This document shows positions 32,961 to 41,886 of a stretch of DNA of 64,000 bases, one piece after another. Each line of letters starts with the position of its first letter. Position 1 is the stretch's first letter. A program made the position numbers and the translations under genes. A model generated the notes under the pieces. The model was not told the origin of the DNA and did no database searches. It saw nothing but the letters and a program-made list of their open reading frames with translations. This DNA is from CAVTJL01 sp963735065. GTDB taxonomy: Bacteria; Pseudomonadota; Alphaproteobacteria; Geminicoccales; Geminicoccaceae. The stretch is from assembly GCA_963735065.1 (NCBI GenBank), contig CAVTJL010000007.1, positions 62,001 through 126,000 of the forward strand, given 5' to 3'.

Positions 32961-33407
32961 TGCTCGCCTCCCCGGCGTGTCGTTCTCGGTGTGTCACGCT
33001 GCAGAGCCTGCTCGATCCCAGGCCTGCGCGCGCTCTTTGCCCTTATAGCCTTCAGAGCGATGCTACCCGCAAGGGAGGCGCACAACAACAGGGTTATCGA
33101 TAACGGACCTGGAGAGGCGCGGGCCTCTGCCGCCGCAGGGACGGCCCGGCCACGCGACCCGCCGCGCGGCGCCGATCGGGCGCCTGCCCGGCTCAAAACC
33201 ACCATCCTCGGCGGCGCGAGACCTTCCGGCACGGCACAAGCCCCGCAGAATCACATGCCATTCGGCACCAATTGGCGCTTGTCAGCGCCCACCCCCATCG
33301 GTTCAATGCCAACGACCCGAACGAGAAGGTCGCTCCGCGGCGCGCCCGGCCAGGCTTGGCGCGATAATGGGCGCACGCGCCCGCCAATGACGGACGAGGA
33401 AAGAAGC
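32961..33407. other. Divergent intergenic region between two sugar ABC operons
   Basis: About 450 bp between the minus-strand receptor gene (start 32960) and the plus-strand receptor gene (start 33408). No gene is supported. It holds the palindrome at 33093-33104. It also holds, from about 33296, the leader segment (CATCGG ... GAGAAGGTCGCTC) that recurs before the second receptor copy at about 34795. Promoters for both operons are expected but no clear -35/-10 pair was found; a GATAAT at about 33362 lacks a partner. Confidence 0.5.
33093..33104. promoter_or_regulatory. Palindromic operator candidate GTTATCGATAAC (LacI/GntR type)
   Basis: Perfect 12-bp palindrome GTTATCGATAAC with a central CG, AT-rich in a GC-rich neighbourhood. 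The form matches operators of LacI-family sugar regulators, which favour a central CpG. It is 133 bp from the minus-strand receptor start and 304 bp from the plus-strand one, so it could serve either or both operons. No LacI-family gene lies in the window. Confidence 0.5.
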
Positions 33408-34754
33408 ATGCGACGTCGCGATTTCGGTGCGCTCGCCGGCGGAACCGCCCTTTCCATGGCGCTCGGGCCACGGCTCGGTCGGGCGGCCACCTTCGATCTC
33501 AAGGCGACGAGTGGACAAAGCGTCTACTTCCGCGGCTGGCAGTACAAGACCGACATCGTCCAGGACAATGTCGATCGCTACAACAAGGCGATGGGCGGCA
33601 AGGTCGACTATGCGACCGTGACCGGCGACTATCCTGCCATCATGGAGCAGAACCTGATGGCGGGCAGCGAGCTCGACGTTCTCTACGCCAATCCCTCGCA
33701 GGCCTGCCGCTATTTCGACGGCGGCTGGATCATGCCGGCCGACGAGCTGCCGACCGCCGACGAGATCAAGGCCGACGTCTATCCAGGCCTTCTCGATTCC
33801 TGGACCTACAAGGGTCGGATGCTTGGCCTTTCCTACTTCGTGAGCACGCTGGGCTCGCTTCACGTCAATCTCAAGAAGTATGGCGAGGCCGGCTTCTCCG
33901 ACAAGGACTTCCCGAAGACCTGGGACGAGCTCTACGAGCAGGTCTACACGCTGAAGGACAAGGGGGTGGCCCACCCCATCCTGCCGCACTGGCACAGCGA
34001 GTGGTTCGGCATCTCGTGGGGCTTCGTCTTCGAGGTCCTGAACCGCGGCGGCAGGATCGCCGATCCCGAGACCCACAAGCCGCTCCTCACGACCGACAAG
34101 GCCGATCCGGCCTACAAGACGCTCGCCGCCTGGAAGAAGCTCTGGCAGTCGAAGCTCGTGCCCGAGGAGATCTTCACCTACAACGAGAGCGCCTATATGG
34201 ACGCCTACGCGTCCGGGCGCTTCGTCTTCAGCCCGCAGCAGCTCTACGATCTCGAGACCTTCAACCGCAAGGAGCGCTCGCAGATCGCCGGCTACGCCAG
34301 CCTGCTGCCCTATCAGGGCCAGAGCTGGGGCCTGCTCAACTCCGCCATGTACCTCATGACCAGCCGCAAGCGCGAGGACGCGGCGACCGAGGACGTCAAG
34401 CGCTTCGCCAGCTGGTACGGCTTCAAGGACCAGGAGGAGAAGATCTTCGTGGCGCAGCGCTGGATGGAGGAGTCGATGCTCTTCTCCGGCTACAAGTCGG
34501 TGATGCAGAGCGACGCCACCGCGGCCCGGATGAAGAAGGCGCTGGCGCGGCCGGAGGACGTGCAGGTCGTCCTCGACGTCTACGCCAACACGCCCTACCC
34601 GCGCGGCATCTGGAACGTGGTGTGGGCCGAGGAGTTCAACAGCTGGCTCAAGGAGACCCTGCCCAATTTCCTTCTTCAGGACGGCTCGATCGAGGAGGTC
34701 ATCGACGGTGCGGTCGGCAAGATCAACGATCTGAACGACAAGTACGGCATTTGA
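33408..34754 (+). CDS. Sugar ABC transporter substrate-binding protein, copy 1
   Basis: Periplasmic receptor of 448 residues. The start at 33408 follows GAGGAAAG. A Tat-like signal MRRRDFGALAGGTALSMALGPRLGRAA covers residues 1-27. The mature sequence begins TFDLKATSGQSVYFRGWQYKTDIVQDNVDRYNKAMGGKVDYATVTGDYP, a family-1 sugar-binding pattern, with 'ELDVLYANPSQACRYFDGGWIMPADELPT' and 'YLMTSRKREDAATEDVKRFASWYGF' later. First gene of an operon with a second receptor, two permeases, an ATPase, a DUF2442 protein, an oxidoreductase and an EamA transporter. Probably imports a sugar or sugar-acid handled by the downstream oxidoreductase. Confidence 0.92.
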   Translation: MRRRDFGALAGGTALSMALGPRLGRAATFDLKATSGQSVYFRGWQYKTDIVQDNVDRYNKAMGGKVDYATVTGDYPAIMEQNLMAGSELDVLYANPSQACRYFDGGWIMPADELPTADEIKADVYPGLLDSWTYKGRMLGLSYFVSTLGSLHVNLKKYGEAGFSDKDFPKTWDELYEQVYTLKDKGVAHPILPHWHSEWFGISWGFVFEVLNRGGRIADPETHKPLLTTDKADPAYKTLAAWKKLWQSKLVPEEIFTYNESAYMDAYASGRFVFSPQQLYDLETFNRKERSQIAGYASLLPYQGQSWGLLNSAMYLMTSRKREDAATEDVKRFASWYGFKDQEEKIFVAQRWMEESMLFSGYKSVMQSDATAARMKKALARPEDVQVVLDVYANTPYPRGIWNVVWAEEFNSWLKETLPNFLLQDGSIEEVIDGAVGKINDLNDKYGI

Positions 34755-34908
34755 GGCCTTCCCGACGCCGGTTAGGCCTTGCCAGCCACCGGCGCATCGG
34801 GACAATGTGCCTGGACCCGATCGAGAAGGTCGCTCTCGAGCGTGCCCGGCAAGGCCAGGCGCGGTACCGGGCCTGCGGGCCCGCTCACAAGGAACGAGGA
34901 GGGAAGCC

Positions 34909-36255
34909 ATGAGGCGTCGTGAGTTCGGTGCGCTTGCGGGCGGAGCCGCCCTGGGCCTGGCGCTTCGGCCACGGGCCGGCCGGGCGGCCACCTTCGATCT
35001 CAAGGCCACCAGCGGCGAGACCGTCTACTTCCGCGGCTGGCAGTACAAGACCGACATCGTCCAGGACAATGTCAATCGCTACAACAAGGCGATGAATGGC
35101 AAGGTCGACTATGCGACGGTGACGGGCGACTATCCCTCGATCATGGAGCAGAACCTGATGTCCGGCGCCGAGCTGGACGTCCTCTACGCCAACCCGTCGC
35201 AGGCCTGCCGTTACTTCGACGGCACCTGGATCATGCCGGCCGAGGAGCTGCCGAACATCGACGAGGTCAAGGCCGACCTCTACCCCAACCTCGCCGAGGC
35301 CTGGTCCTACAAGGGCAAGCTGCTGGGGCTCTCCTACTTCGTCAGCACGCGCGGCGCCATGCACGTGAACCTGAAGAAGTACGGGGAGGTCGGCTTCTCG
35401 GACAAGGATTTCCCCAAGAACTGGGACGAGCTCTACGACCAGGTCTACGCGCTCAAGGACAAGGGTGTCGCCCAGCCCTATCTGCCGCACTGGTTCAGCG
35501 AGTGGTACGGCATCTCCTGGGCCTTCGTCTTCGAGATCCTCAACCGCGGCGGCAAGCTCGCCGATCCCGAGACGCACAAGCCCGTGCTCACCACCGACAA
35601 GGACGGCCCGGCCTACAAGACGCTCGCCGCCTGGAAGAAGCTCTGGCAGTCGAAGCTCGTGCCGGAAGAGGTCTTCACTTACAACGAGAGCGCCTTCATC
35701 GATGCCTACGCGTCCGGGCGCTTCGTCTTCAGCCCGCAGCAGCTCTACGATCTCGAGACCTTCAACCGCAAGGACCGCTCGCAGATCGCCGGCTACGCCA
35801 GCCTGCTGCCCTACCAGGGCCAGAGCTGGGGTCTGCTCAACTCGGCCATGTACCTCATGACCAGCCGCAAGCGCGAGGATGCCCTGACCGAGGACGTGAA
35901 GCGCTTCGCCAGCTGGTACGGGTTCAAGGACCAGGACGGCAAGATCTTCGTCGGCCAGCGCTGGATGGAGGAATCGATGCTCTTCTCCGGCTACAAGTCG
36001 GTGATGCAGAGCGACGCCACCGCGGCCCGGATGAAGAAGGCGCTGGCCCGGCCCGAGGACGTCCAGGTCGTGCTCGACGTCTACGCCAACACGCCCTACC
36101 CGAAGGGCATCTGGAACGTGGTGTGGGCCGAGGAGCTGAACTCCTGGCTCAAGGACACGCTGCCCAACTTCCTCCTCCAGGATGGCGCCATCGAGGACGT
36201 CATCAACGGCACGATCAGCAAGATCAACGACCTCAACGACAAGTACGGCATCTGA
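34909..36255 (+). CDS. Sugar ABC transporter substrate-binding protein, copy 2
   Basis: Same length (448 residues) as copy 1 with no visible indels. Counting by eye, 13 of the first 100 residues differ (for example TSGQSVYF/TSGETVYF, QDNVDRYN/QDNVNRYN), with stretches such as ASGRFVFSPQQLYDLETFNRK and SGYKSVMQSDATAARMKKALARPEDVQVVLDVYANTPYP identical. The Tat-like signal is MRRREFGALAGGAALGLALRPRAGRAA. GAGGAGGGAAG precedes the ATG at 34909. The leader is also duplicated (from about 34795). It sits directly before the permeases, so it is the receptor most tightly linked to them. Confidence 0.93.
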   Translation: MRRREFGALAGGAALGLALRPRAGRAATFDLKATSGETVYFRGWQYKTDIVQDNVNRYNKAMNGKVDYATVTGDYPSIMEQNLMSGAELDVLYANPSQACRYFDGTWIMPAEELPNIDEVKADLYPNLAEAWSYKGKLLGLSYFVSTRGAMHVNLKKYGEVGFSDKDFPKNWDELYDQVYALKDKGVAQPYLPHWFSEWYGISWAFVFEILNRGGKLADPETHKPVLTTDKDGPAYKTLAAWKKLWQSKLVPEEVFTYNESAFIDAYASGRFVFSPQQLYDLETFNRKDRSQIAGYASLLPYQGQSWGLLNSAMYLMTSRKREDALTEDVKRFASWYGFKDQDGKIFVGQRWMEESMLFSGYKSVMQSDATAARMKKALARPEDVQVVLDVYANTPYPKGIWNVVWAEELNSWLKDTLPNFLLQDGAIEDVINGTISKINDLNDKYGI

Positions 36256-36286
36256 GGCCGGCTTGAGCTTGAAGCGGCGGACCGGG

Positions 36287-37180
36287 ATGCGGCAGCGCAC
36301 GGGCGAGATCTCGAACCTTCGATTCGCGCTCCTGCTGGCGCTGCCCGTCCTGGTCTTCCTCGTCCTCGTCGTGGCCTACCCGCTGGGCTACGCGCTGTGG
36401 ATGAGCCTGCATCGGATCATCTTCTTCGGCGGCTACAAGGCGCGCTTCGTCGGCGGCGACAACTTCATCAAGGTGGCGACCGACTACAATTTCTGGTGGT
36501 CCACCTGGGTCACCTTCCGCTTCACCATCGAATCCGTCGTGCTCTCGATGCTGATCGGGCTGGGCCTCGCCCTCCTCCTCAACCGCCGCATGCCGATGGC
36601 GGGGCTCCTGCGCACGCTCGTCATCCTGCCCTGGTGCGTCTCGCTCTACGGCACCGGGATCATGTTCTCCTATCTCGTCAAGGGGCAGAGCGGCATCCTC
36701 ACCAGCATCGCCTATCTCCTGGGCTACCCGCACGCGATCAACCTCATCACGGTCGAGCACGTGGTCGACGTGCTGGCGGTGGGCAACGCCTGGAACATGG
36801 CGCCGCTCGTGGCCTTCTTTCTCCTCGCCAACCTGAAGACGATCCCGAGCCGGCTCTATGACCTTGCCGCCATCGACCGCATGTCGACGCTCGAGACCTT
36901 CTGGCACGTGACGCTGCCGCCGCTGCGCTTCACGCTTTTCGTCTTCACCTGCATCACCACCGTGCTGTCGATGAAGCTTTTCGACTATGTCTTCATCCTG
37001 GCGGGCGGCGGGCCCGGCACCGCCTCGGCGACGCTCACCTACGAGATCTACAAGATCAGCTTCAAGAGCCTGGACCTCGGCCGGGGGGCCGCCATGTCCT
37101 TCTTCCTCCTGGCCTTCATCCTGGGCAGCACCTTCCTGCTCTACCTCGTCTGGGGCCGCCGCGAGGGGCAGGACCGATGA
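36287..37180 (+). CDS. Carbohydrate ABC transporter permease (MalF type)
   Basis: Inner-membrane permease of 297 residues from the ATG at 36287; a TTG at 36263 preceded by GAGG could add eight residues. Helix 1 (NLRFALLLALPVLVFLVLVVAYPLGYALWMSLHRI) precedes FVGGDNFIKVATD and 'TWVTFRFTIESVVLSMLIGLGLALLLNRRM'. The cytoplasmic coupling loop DLAAIDRMSTLETFWHVTLPPLRF has the position of the EAA motif but carries IDR where A-x-G (DGA) is usual. 'GGGPGTASATLTYEIYKISFKSLDLGRGAAMSFFLL' is typical of the family. The stop overlaps the next permease's ATG. Confidence 0.93.
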   Translation: MRQRTGEISNLRFALLLALPVLVFLVLVVAYPLGYALWMSLHRIIFFGGYKARFVGGDNFIKVATDYNFWWSTWVTFRFTIESVVLSMLIGLGLALLLNRRMPMAGLLRTLVILPWCVSLYGTGIMFSYLVKGQSGILTSIAYLLGYPHAINLITVEHVVDVLAVGNAWNMAPLVAFFLLANLKTIPSRLYDLAAIDRMSTLETFWHVTLPPLRFTLFVFTCITTVLSMKLFDYVFILAGGGPGTASATLTYEIYKISFKSLDLGRGAAMSFFLLAFILGSTFLLYLVWGRREGQDR

Positions 37181-38034
37181 GGCGCAGCCCCTGGATCGTC
37201 CTGGCCTTCCTCGTCGCCATCGTCTGGACGCTCCTGCCGATCTACTGGTTCGCCCGCACGGCCTTCCTCACACCGGGCGAGATCGCACGCTTCCCGCCGC
37301 CGCTCTGGCCGCTGGCGCCGCAGCCGGGCGCCTTCCTCAACATCTTCGGCTTCGGCTACACGCTGGGCGACGGCACGCTGCTGCGCGCCTCGGGCCAGGC
37401 GAACCAGATCATCCGCGGGCTGATGAACAGCCTCATCGTCAGCGTGATCGTCACCGGCATCACCCTCGTCGTCGTGACGCCTTTGGCCTACGTCTTCGCC
37501 CGGCTCGACTTCCCGCACAAGAACAAGCTCATCTTCGCGGTCCTGCTGGCCGTGGCGCTGCCGCCGGTCTCGACGCTCATCCCGTTCTACGCGATGTACA
37601 TCCGCATCGGCCTCGCCGGCACGCTCACCGGCCTCGTCATCGTGACGCTCACCGTGACGGTGCCCTTCGTCACCTGGATGCTGATCGGCTATTTCCGCAA
37701 CCTGCCGCCCGTGGAGCGCCTCGCCCGCGTCGACGGCTTCTCGCGGCTCGAGACCTTCACGCGCATCATCCTGCCGCTCGCCAAGAGCGGCATCGCGGTG
37801 GCCGCGGTCATCGCCTTCCTCTTCGCCTGGAACGAGTACACCTACGCCCTGGTCCTCGTGAACGGGACGACCGCGAACACGCTGCCGACCGCGATCTCGG
37901 GCTTTCTTTTCCAGCATCCCGAGCCCTCGCAGCTTTCGGCGGCCCTGCTCTTGACGATCCTGCCGCCGGCGCTGGTCGCCTTCTTCCTGCAGCGACACAT
38001 CGCCGAGCTCAACCTGGTCGACCCGATCCGTTGA
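37177..38034 (+). CDS. Carbohydrate ABC transporter permease (MalG type)
   Basis: Inner-membrane permease of 285 residues, overlapping the previous gene by four bases (ATGA). Helix 1 (PWIVLAFLVAIVWTLLPIYWFARTAFLTP) is followed by the periplasmic loop and a core with 'NSLIVSVIVTGITLVVVTPLAYVFARLDF', 'LPPVSTLIPFYAMYIRIGLAGT' and the EAA-type loop ERLARVDGFSRLETFTRIILPLAKSG. The family's 'AFLFAWNEYTYALVL' motif is present. Normal length, without the membrane insertion seen in the permease at 29232. The ATPase gene starts 25 bp downstream. Confidence 0.94.
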   Translation: MRRSPWIVLAFLVAIVWTLLPIYWFARTAFLTPGEIARFPPPLWPLAPQPGAFLNIFGFGYTLGDGTLLRASGQANQIIRGLMNSLIVSVIVTGITLVVVTPLAYVFARLDFPHKNKLIFAVLLAVALPPVSTLIPFYAMYIRIGLAGTLTGLVIVTLTVTVPFVTWMLIGYFRNLPPVERLARVDGFSRLETFTRIILPLAKSGIAVAAVIAFLFAWNEYTYALVLVNGTTANTLPTAISGFLFQHPEPSQLSAALLLTILPPALVAFFLQRHIAELNLVDPIR

Positions 38035-38059
38035 TGGCCTAGTCGATGAAGGAGCAAGG

Positions 38060-39121
38060 ATGGCCGGCATCCGCCTCGAGGGCCTGAAGAAGACGTTCGG
38101 CGCATTCGCGGCCGTCGAGCGCCTCGATCTCGACATCCGCGATGGCGAGTTCCTGGTCCTGCTCGGGCCGTCCGGCTGCGGCAAGACGACGACGCTCAAC
38201 ATGATCGCCGGCCTCGAGACGCCCACGGCCGGCCGCATCCTCTTCGCCGGCCAGGACGTGACCGCCGACCCGCCCCACACGCGCAACATCGCGATGGTCT
38301 TCCAGTCGGCCCTTCTCTACCCGCACCTCACGGCACGGCAGAACATCGAGGCGAGCCTGCGCCATGCCGGCCTCGACGCCCAGCAGCGCCACCGGCGCAT
38401 CGAGGAGGCGACCTCGATGCTCGACATCGGCGAGCTCCTCGACAAGCTGCCGAGCCAGATGTCGGGCGGCCAGCGCCAGCGCGTGGCGACCGCCAAGGCC
38501 ATCGTGCGCCACCCCACGGCCTTCCTTCTCGACGAGCCCCTCTCGGCCCTCGACGCCGCCCTGCGCCAGACGCTGCGCGCCGAGCTCGTGAACCTGCAAA
38601 AGCGCCTCGGCACCACCACCATCTTCGTCACCCACGACCAGATCGAGGCGATGACGATGGGCGACCGCATCGTCGTCATGAACGGCGGGCGCATCGAGCA
38701 GGTGGGCACGCCGGCCGAGATCTACGCCCGCCCCGAGACGCTCTTCGTCGCGGGCTTCGTGGGCTCGCCGCCGATGAACCTGATCTCGGGCGAGATCGTC
38801 GGCGGCGACGGCGGCCCCCGCTTCGTCGCGGGCGAGCTGGCCCTGCCGGTCAGGGCGCGACCCGGCGCCGCTGTGCTGGGCGTGCGCCCGCAGCATCTGA
38901 GCGTGGCCACCGGCCCCACGCCCGGCGCCCTGCCGGTCACCGTCTACGCGCTCGAGCATCTGGGCCGCGAATCGGTGCTCATCCTCGACGCCCCCGACGG
39001 CCAGCGCCTGCGCGCCCTGGTCGAGCCCGAGCTCGAGGCCCGCGTCGGCGAGCGCCTCTTCGCCACCGTCGACCCCACCCGCCATCTTCTGTTCTCGCCC
39101 GAGCAGGGCCTGATCAGCTGA
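38060..39121 (+). CDS. Carbohydrate ABC transporter ATP-binding protein (MalK/UgpC type)
   Basis: Cytoplasmic ATPase of 353 residues; AAGGAGCAAGG precedes the ATG. The nucleotide-binding domain shows Walker A GPSGCGKTT, Q-loop VFQSALLYPH, signature MSGGQRQR, Walker B AFLLDEPLSALD and VTHDQIEA; the canonical 'LS' of the signature is 'MS'. The TOBE domain begins around 'GSPPMNLISGEIVGG', with GVRPQHLSVAT further on. It completes the importer of this operon. As an orphan-capable MalK-type subunit it could also energise the ATPase-lacking importer encoded divergently at 29-33 kb; that is inference. Confidence 0.94.
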   Translation: MAGIRLEGLKKTFGAFAAVERLDLDIRDGEFLVLLGPSGCGKTTTLNMIAGLETPTAGRILFAGQDVTADPPHTRNIAMVFQSALLYPHLTARQNIEASLRHAGLDAQQRHRRIEEATSMLDIGELLDKLPSQMSGGQRQRVATAKAIVRHPTAFLLDEPLSALDAALRQTLRAELVNLQKRLGTTTIFVTHDQIEAMTMGDRIVVMNGGRIEQVGTPAEIYARPETLFVAGFVGSPPMNLISGEIVGGDGGPRFVAGELALPVRARPGAAVLGVRPQHLSVATGPTPGALPVTVYALEHLGRESVLILDAPDGQRLRALVEPELEARVGERLFATVDPTRHLLFSPEQGLIS

Positions 39122-39151
39122 GCGCGCCATGGAGAGAAGGCAGCGCTAGCC

Positions 39152-39451
39152 ATGGCCGTCACCAAGCAGGAGCTCGATCAGGCAGAGGCACGGACGGAGG
39201 CGCTGCGCCGAGCCGGGCACGCGGTGGCAGCCCGCTATGACCATCGCCTCTCGCGCATTGTCGTCGCGCTGAGCACCGGCGCCGAGCTCGCCTTCCCGAC
39301 GGCCCTGGCCGAAGGGCTCGCCGGCGCCGCACCCGAGGATCTGGCCGAGATCGAGATCAGCCCCGCCGGCCTCGGCCTGCGCTGGCCCCGTCTCGACGCC
39401 GACCTCCATGTCCCGTCGCTCATCCAAGGCGTGGTCGGCTCCAGGGACTGA
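39152..39451 (+). CDS. DUF2442 domain protein
   Basis: Small 99-residue cytoplasmic protein. The C-terminal half, ARYDHRLSRIVVALSTGAELAFPTALAEGLAGAAPEDLAEIEISPAGLGLRWPRLDADLHVPSLIQGVVGS, matches DUF2442, whose members often sit in toxin-antitoxin-like or DUF4160-containing pairs. The first ~25 residues (KQELDQAEARTEALR) form a helix not always present. It ends directly after QGVVGSRD, shorter than members that carry a longer glycine-rich tail. Its location between an ABC ATPase and a sugar oxidoreductase, 30 bp after one and 14 bp before the other, suggests cotranscription but gives no function. Confidence 0.85.
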   Translation: MAVTKQELDQAEARTEALRRAGHAVAARYDHRLSRIVVALSTGAELAFPTALAEGLAGAAPEDLAEIEISPAGLGLRWPRLDADLHVPSLIQGVVGSRD

Positions 39452-39465
39452 CCGGAGAAAAAGCC

Positions 39466-40471
39466 ATGGCCCAAGGGCCGCTTCGCATCGGCGTCGTCGG
39501 CGTCGGGTTCATCGGCGAGCTGCATGCGCGGATCGCCTCCGAGCTGCCCTGCACGCGCCTCGTGGCGGTGGCCGACCCCAGCGCCGGGCGCGGCGCGGCC
39601 GTGGCGGCGTCGCCTGGGCGTCGATTGGCATGCCTCGGCCGAGGAGCTGCTGGCCCGCCCCGACATCGACGCCGTGACGATCGCCTCGCCGGAGGGCGCG
39701 CACCTGACGCCGGCGCTCGTTGCCGCTGCCGCCGGCCGGCACATCCTCCTCGAGAAGCCGATGGCGGAGAACGGCGAGGCGGCGCGCGCGATCGGCCGTG
39801 CGGTCGAGGAGGCGGGCGTGCGCCTCCTCGTGGGCCACGTGCTCCATCACGATCCCCGCTACGTCCAGGTGAAGGCCGCGGCCGCCGCCGGCCGCCTTGG
39901 CCGGCCCATCACGCTGCGCGCCAAGCGCAACGGCCCCCGCGACCTCGCGCGCCGCATCGGCCGAGCCACCTCCGTTCTGCACTATCTGGGCATCCACGAC
40001 ATCGACATGGTGCAGGCCGTGGCCGGCGCCAGGATCGAGCGCGTCCAGGCCCGCGCCGTCCAGCAGCTGGGCAACGCAGGCGAGGACGCCGTCTACGCCA
40101 TCGCCGAGCTCGAGGGCGGCGCCATCGCGAGCTTCGACTGGAACTGGGCCTGGCCCGACGGCATGCCCAACGGCTACCACGCCCATCTCGAGGTCGTGGG
40201 CACCGAGGCCGCCGCGCTGATCGAGGTGCGGGACCAGGCGCTCTGGATGGTCGACGACGCCGGGGTGACGATGCCCGACACCCATCTCTGGCCCGAGATC
40301 AACGGCCGCATCACCGGCATCCTCCGGGACGAGGTGCTGCATTTCGCCACCGCCCTCCTGGACGGCCAGCCCTTCGTCCAGGACTGGCGGGACGCGCTGG
40401 ACGCCGTGCTGGTGCTGGACGCGATCCGCGCCTCACTGGAGAGCGGCACGGTCGAGCCCGTGCGCCGCTGA
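39466..40471 (+). pseudogene. Gfo/Idh/MocA family oxidoreductase, frame-disrupted by one base
   Basis: NAD(P)-dependent sugar or inositol dehydrogenase-type protein of about 334 residues if repaired. ATG 39466 opens with MAQGPLRIGVVGVGFIGELHARIASELPCTRLVAVADPSAGRGAAV (Rossmann GxGxxG). From about 39605 homology continues in the +1 frame: RLGVDWHASAEELLARPDIDAVTIASPEGAHLTPALVAAAAGRHILLEKPMAE (EKP motif), then 'DRYV'-like HDPRYVQVKA, 'YLGIHDIDMVQ' (catalytic His/Asp region) and the beta-sheet domain to 40471. Dropping one base, for instance the T at 39610, rejoins VAARLGVDW. Part of the sugar ABC operon; it probably oxidises the imported substrate when intact. Confidence 0.88.
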
Positions 40472-40567
40472 CATCCGGCGGCACGGCCGCCACAGGAAAC
40501 GAGTGGTCGCCGCAAAGGCCGCCGGTGGCGCTGTACCGCCGCAGATCGCCAGCGCATCGTCCGTCTC

Positions 40568-41485
40568 ATGAGAGGCTCGGGCCCGGCACTTCTTCTTCCG
40601 GCAGCTCCCGCCGAGAGCCCGGCGGAGCAGCGGCGTGGGCTCTTGCTCGTCGTGCTGGCGACCGTCTTCTGGAGCCTCTCCGGGCTCGCCGTGCGGCTGA
40701 TGGAGAGCGCGTCGGGCTGGCAGATCATCCTCTACCGCTCGATCGGCCTCACCCTGACGATGCTCGTCGTGCTGGCCGTGGCGCATCGCGGGCGGGTGCT
40801 GACGGCGGTGCGGGGCGCCGGCTGGACGGCGGTCCTGGCCGGCCTTTTCTCCTGCCTCTCCTCGGCCAGCTTCATCCTGGCGCTCGGACAGATCTCCGTC
40901 GCCAACGCGCTCTTCATCGCGGGCGTTGCCCCCTTCGCCGCAGCTCTCCTGGCGCGGCTGCTGCTGGGCGAGGAGATCGCGGGCGCCACCTGGGCCGGGA
41001 TGAGCCTCGCCCTTGTGGGCGTGCTCGTGATGGTGGGCGGCGGTCTCGGCCTGGGTCGCGCCGGCGGCAATGCCCTGGCTCTCGTCTCCGCGCTGGCCAT
41101 GGCGCTCTTCAGCGTGGCGCTGCGGCGCGGCCGACAGGCCGACATGCTGCCGGCCGTGCTGGTCTCGGGCGCCGTCTCGACCTTGCTGGCGCTCCTCGTC
41201 CTGGCCGTGGCCGGCCCCTTCACCGCCTCGCTCGCGGTGACCCGGCACGACCTCGGCCTCTGCCTCGGCATGGGCGCCGTCCAGCTTGGTCTGGGCTCGA
41301 TCCTCTACACCTGGGGCGCCCGGCGCGTGCCGACCGCCCGGCTGCAGCTCGCCGCCATGGCCGAGCTGGCGATGGGCCCGCTCTGGGTGTGGCTGGCGGT
41401 CGACGAGGTGCCGACGGGCACCACGCTTGCCGGCGGTGCCCTGATCCTGCTCAGCATAGCGCTCCAGGCCGCGGCACGGCGCTGA
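40568..41485 (+). CDS. EamA-family (DMT) transporter
   Basis: Inner-membrane transporter of 305 residues with ten predicted helices in two EamA repeats. Repeat 1 starts GLLLVVLATVFWSLSGLAVRLMESASGWQIILYRSIGLTL and includes 'ALGQISVANALFIAGVAPFAAALLARLLLGEEI'. Repeat 2 starts NALALVSALAMALFSVALRRGRQADMLPAVLVSGAV and ends 'GTTLAGGALILLSIALQAAARR'. The family exports metabolites or amino acids or imports sugars and drugs; substrate not predictable. It lies 96 bp after the oxidoreductase in the same direction, so it may belong to the same catabolic operon. Confidence 0.92.
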   Translation: MRGSGPALLLPAAPAESPAEQRRGLLLVVLATVFWSLSGLAVRLMESASGWQIILYRSIGLTLTMLVVLAVAHRGRVLTAVRGAGWTAVLAGLFSCLSSASFILALGQISVANALFIAGVAPFAAALLARLLLGEEIAGATWAGMSLALVGVLVMVGGGLGLGRAGGNALALVSALAMALFSVALRRGRQADMLPAVLVSGAVSTLLALLVLAVAGPFTASLAVTRHDLGLCLGMGAVQLGLGSILYTWGARRVPTARLQLAAMAELAMGPLWVWLAVDEVPTGTTLAGGALILLSIALQAAARR

Positions 41486-41604
41486 GCGGCGGGAGGGCTT
41501 TCGACAGCGATCACCGCACGAGCTGCGTCATGGTCGTCGCGGGACAGGAAATCGTGGTGCTCAGGTCGAAGCTGGTCAGCGCCGGACGACCGCCAGCTCT
41601 CCCC

Positions 41605-41886
41605 TCAAGCGGCTACGCGCACATGCATCTCGACGCGCAGACCGGCGGCGGCCGCCATGTTGACGAGCGTATCCAGCCCGAACCGATCAATCTTGCCGCG
41701 CACAAGGTCCGATACCCGCGGCTGCGTCACCCCGAAAACCTTGGCCGCCTCCGACTGGCTCAGGCTCTCGCGGGCGATGTGGTCCTTCAGGGCCATCATC
41801 AGCATCGAGCGCAGCCTCATGTTCTCTGCCTGCGCAGGCGTGTCCTCGATGGCATCCCAAACATTGGCAAAGCGCACCGCAGTCAT
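41605..41886 (-). CDS. HigA-like XRE antitoxin
   Basis: A 93-residue DNA-binding protein. The helix-turn-helix of the HigA2/XRE type lies at residues about 35-75: MALKDHIARESLSQSEAAKVFGVTQPRVSDLVRGKIDRFGLDTLVNMAAAAGLRVEMHV, with SQSEAAKVFGVTQPRVSDL as the recognition unit. Its ATG overlaps the stop of the upstream toxin remnant (ATGA), giving toxin-first order as in HigBA. It would neutralise the toxin and autoregulate the operon. As the toxin is broken it may be an orphan antitoxin or a general repressor now. Confidence 0.9.
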   Translation of the reverse strand: MTAVRFANVWDAIEDTPAQAENMRLRSMLMMALKDHIARESLSQSEAAKVFGVTQPRVSDLVRGKIDRFGLDTLVNMAAAAGLRVEMHVRVAA

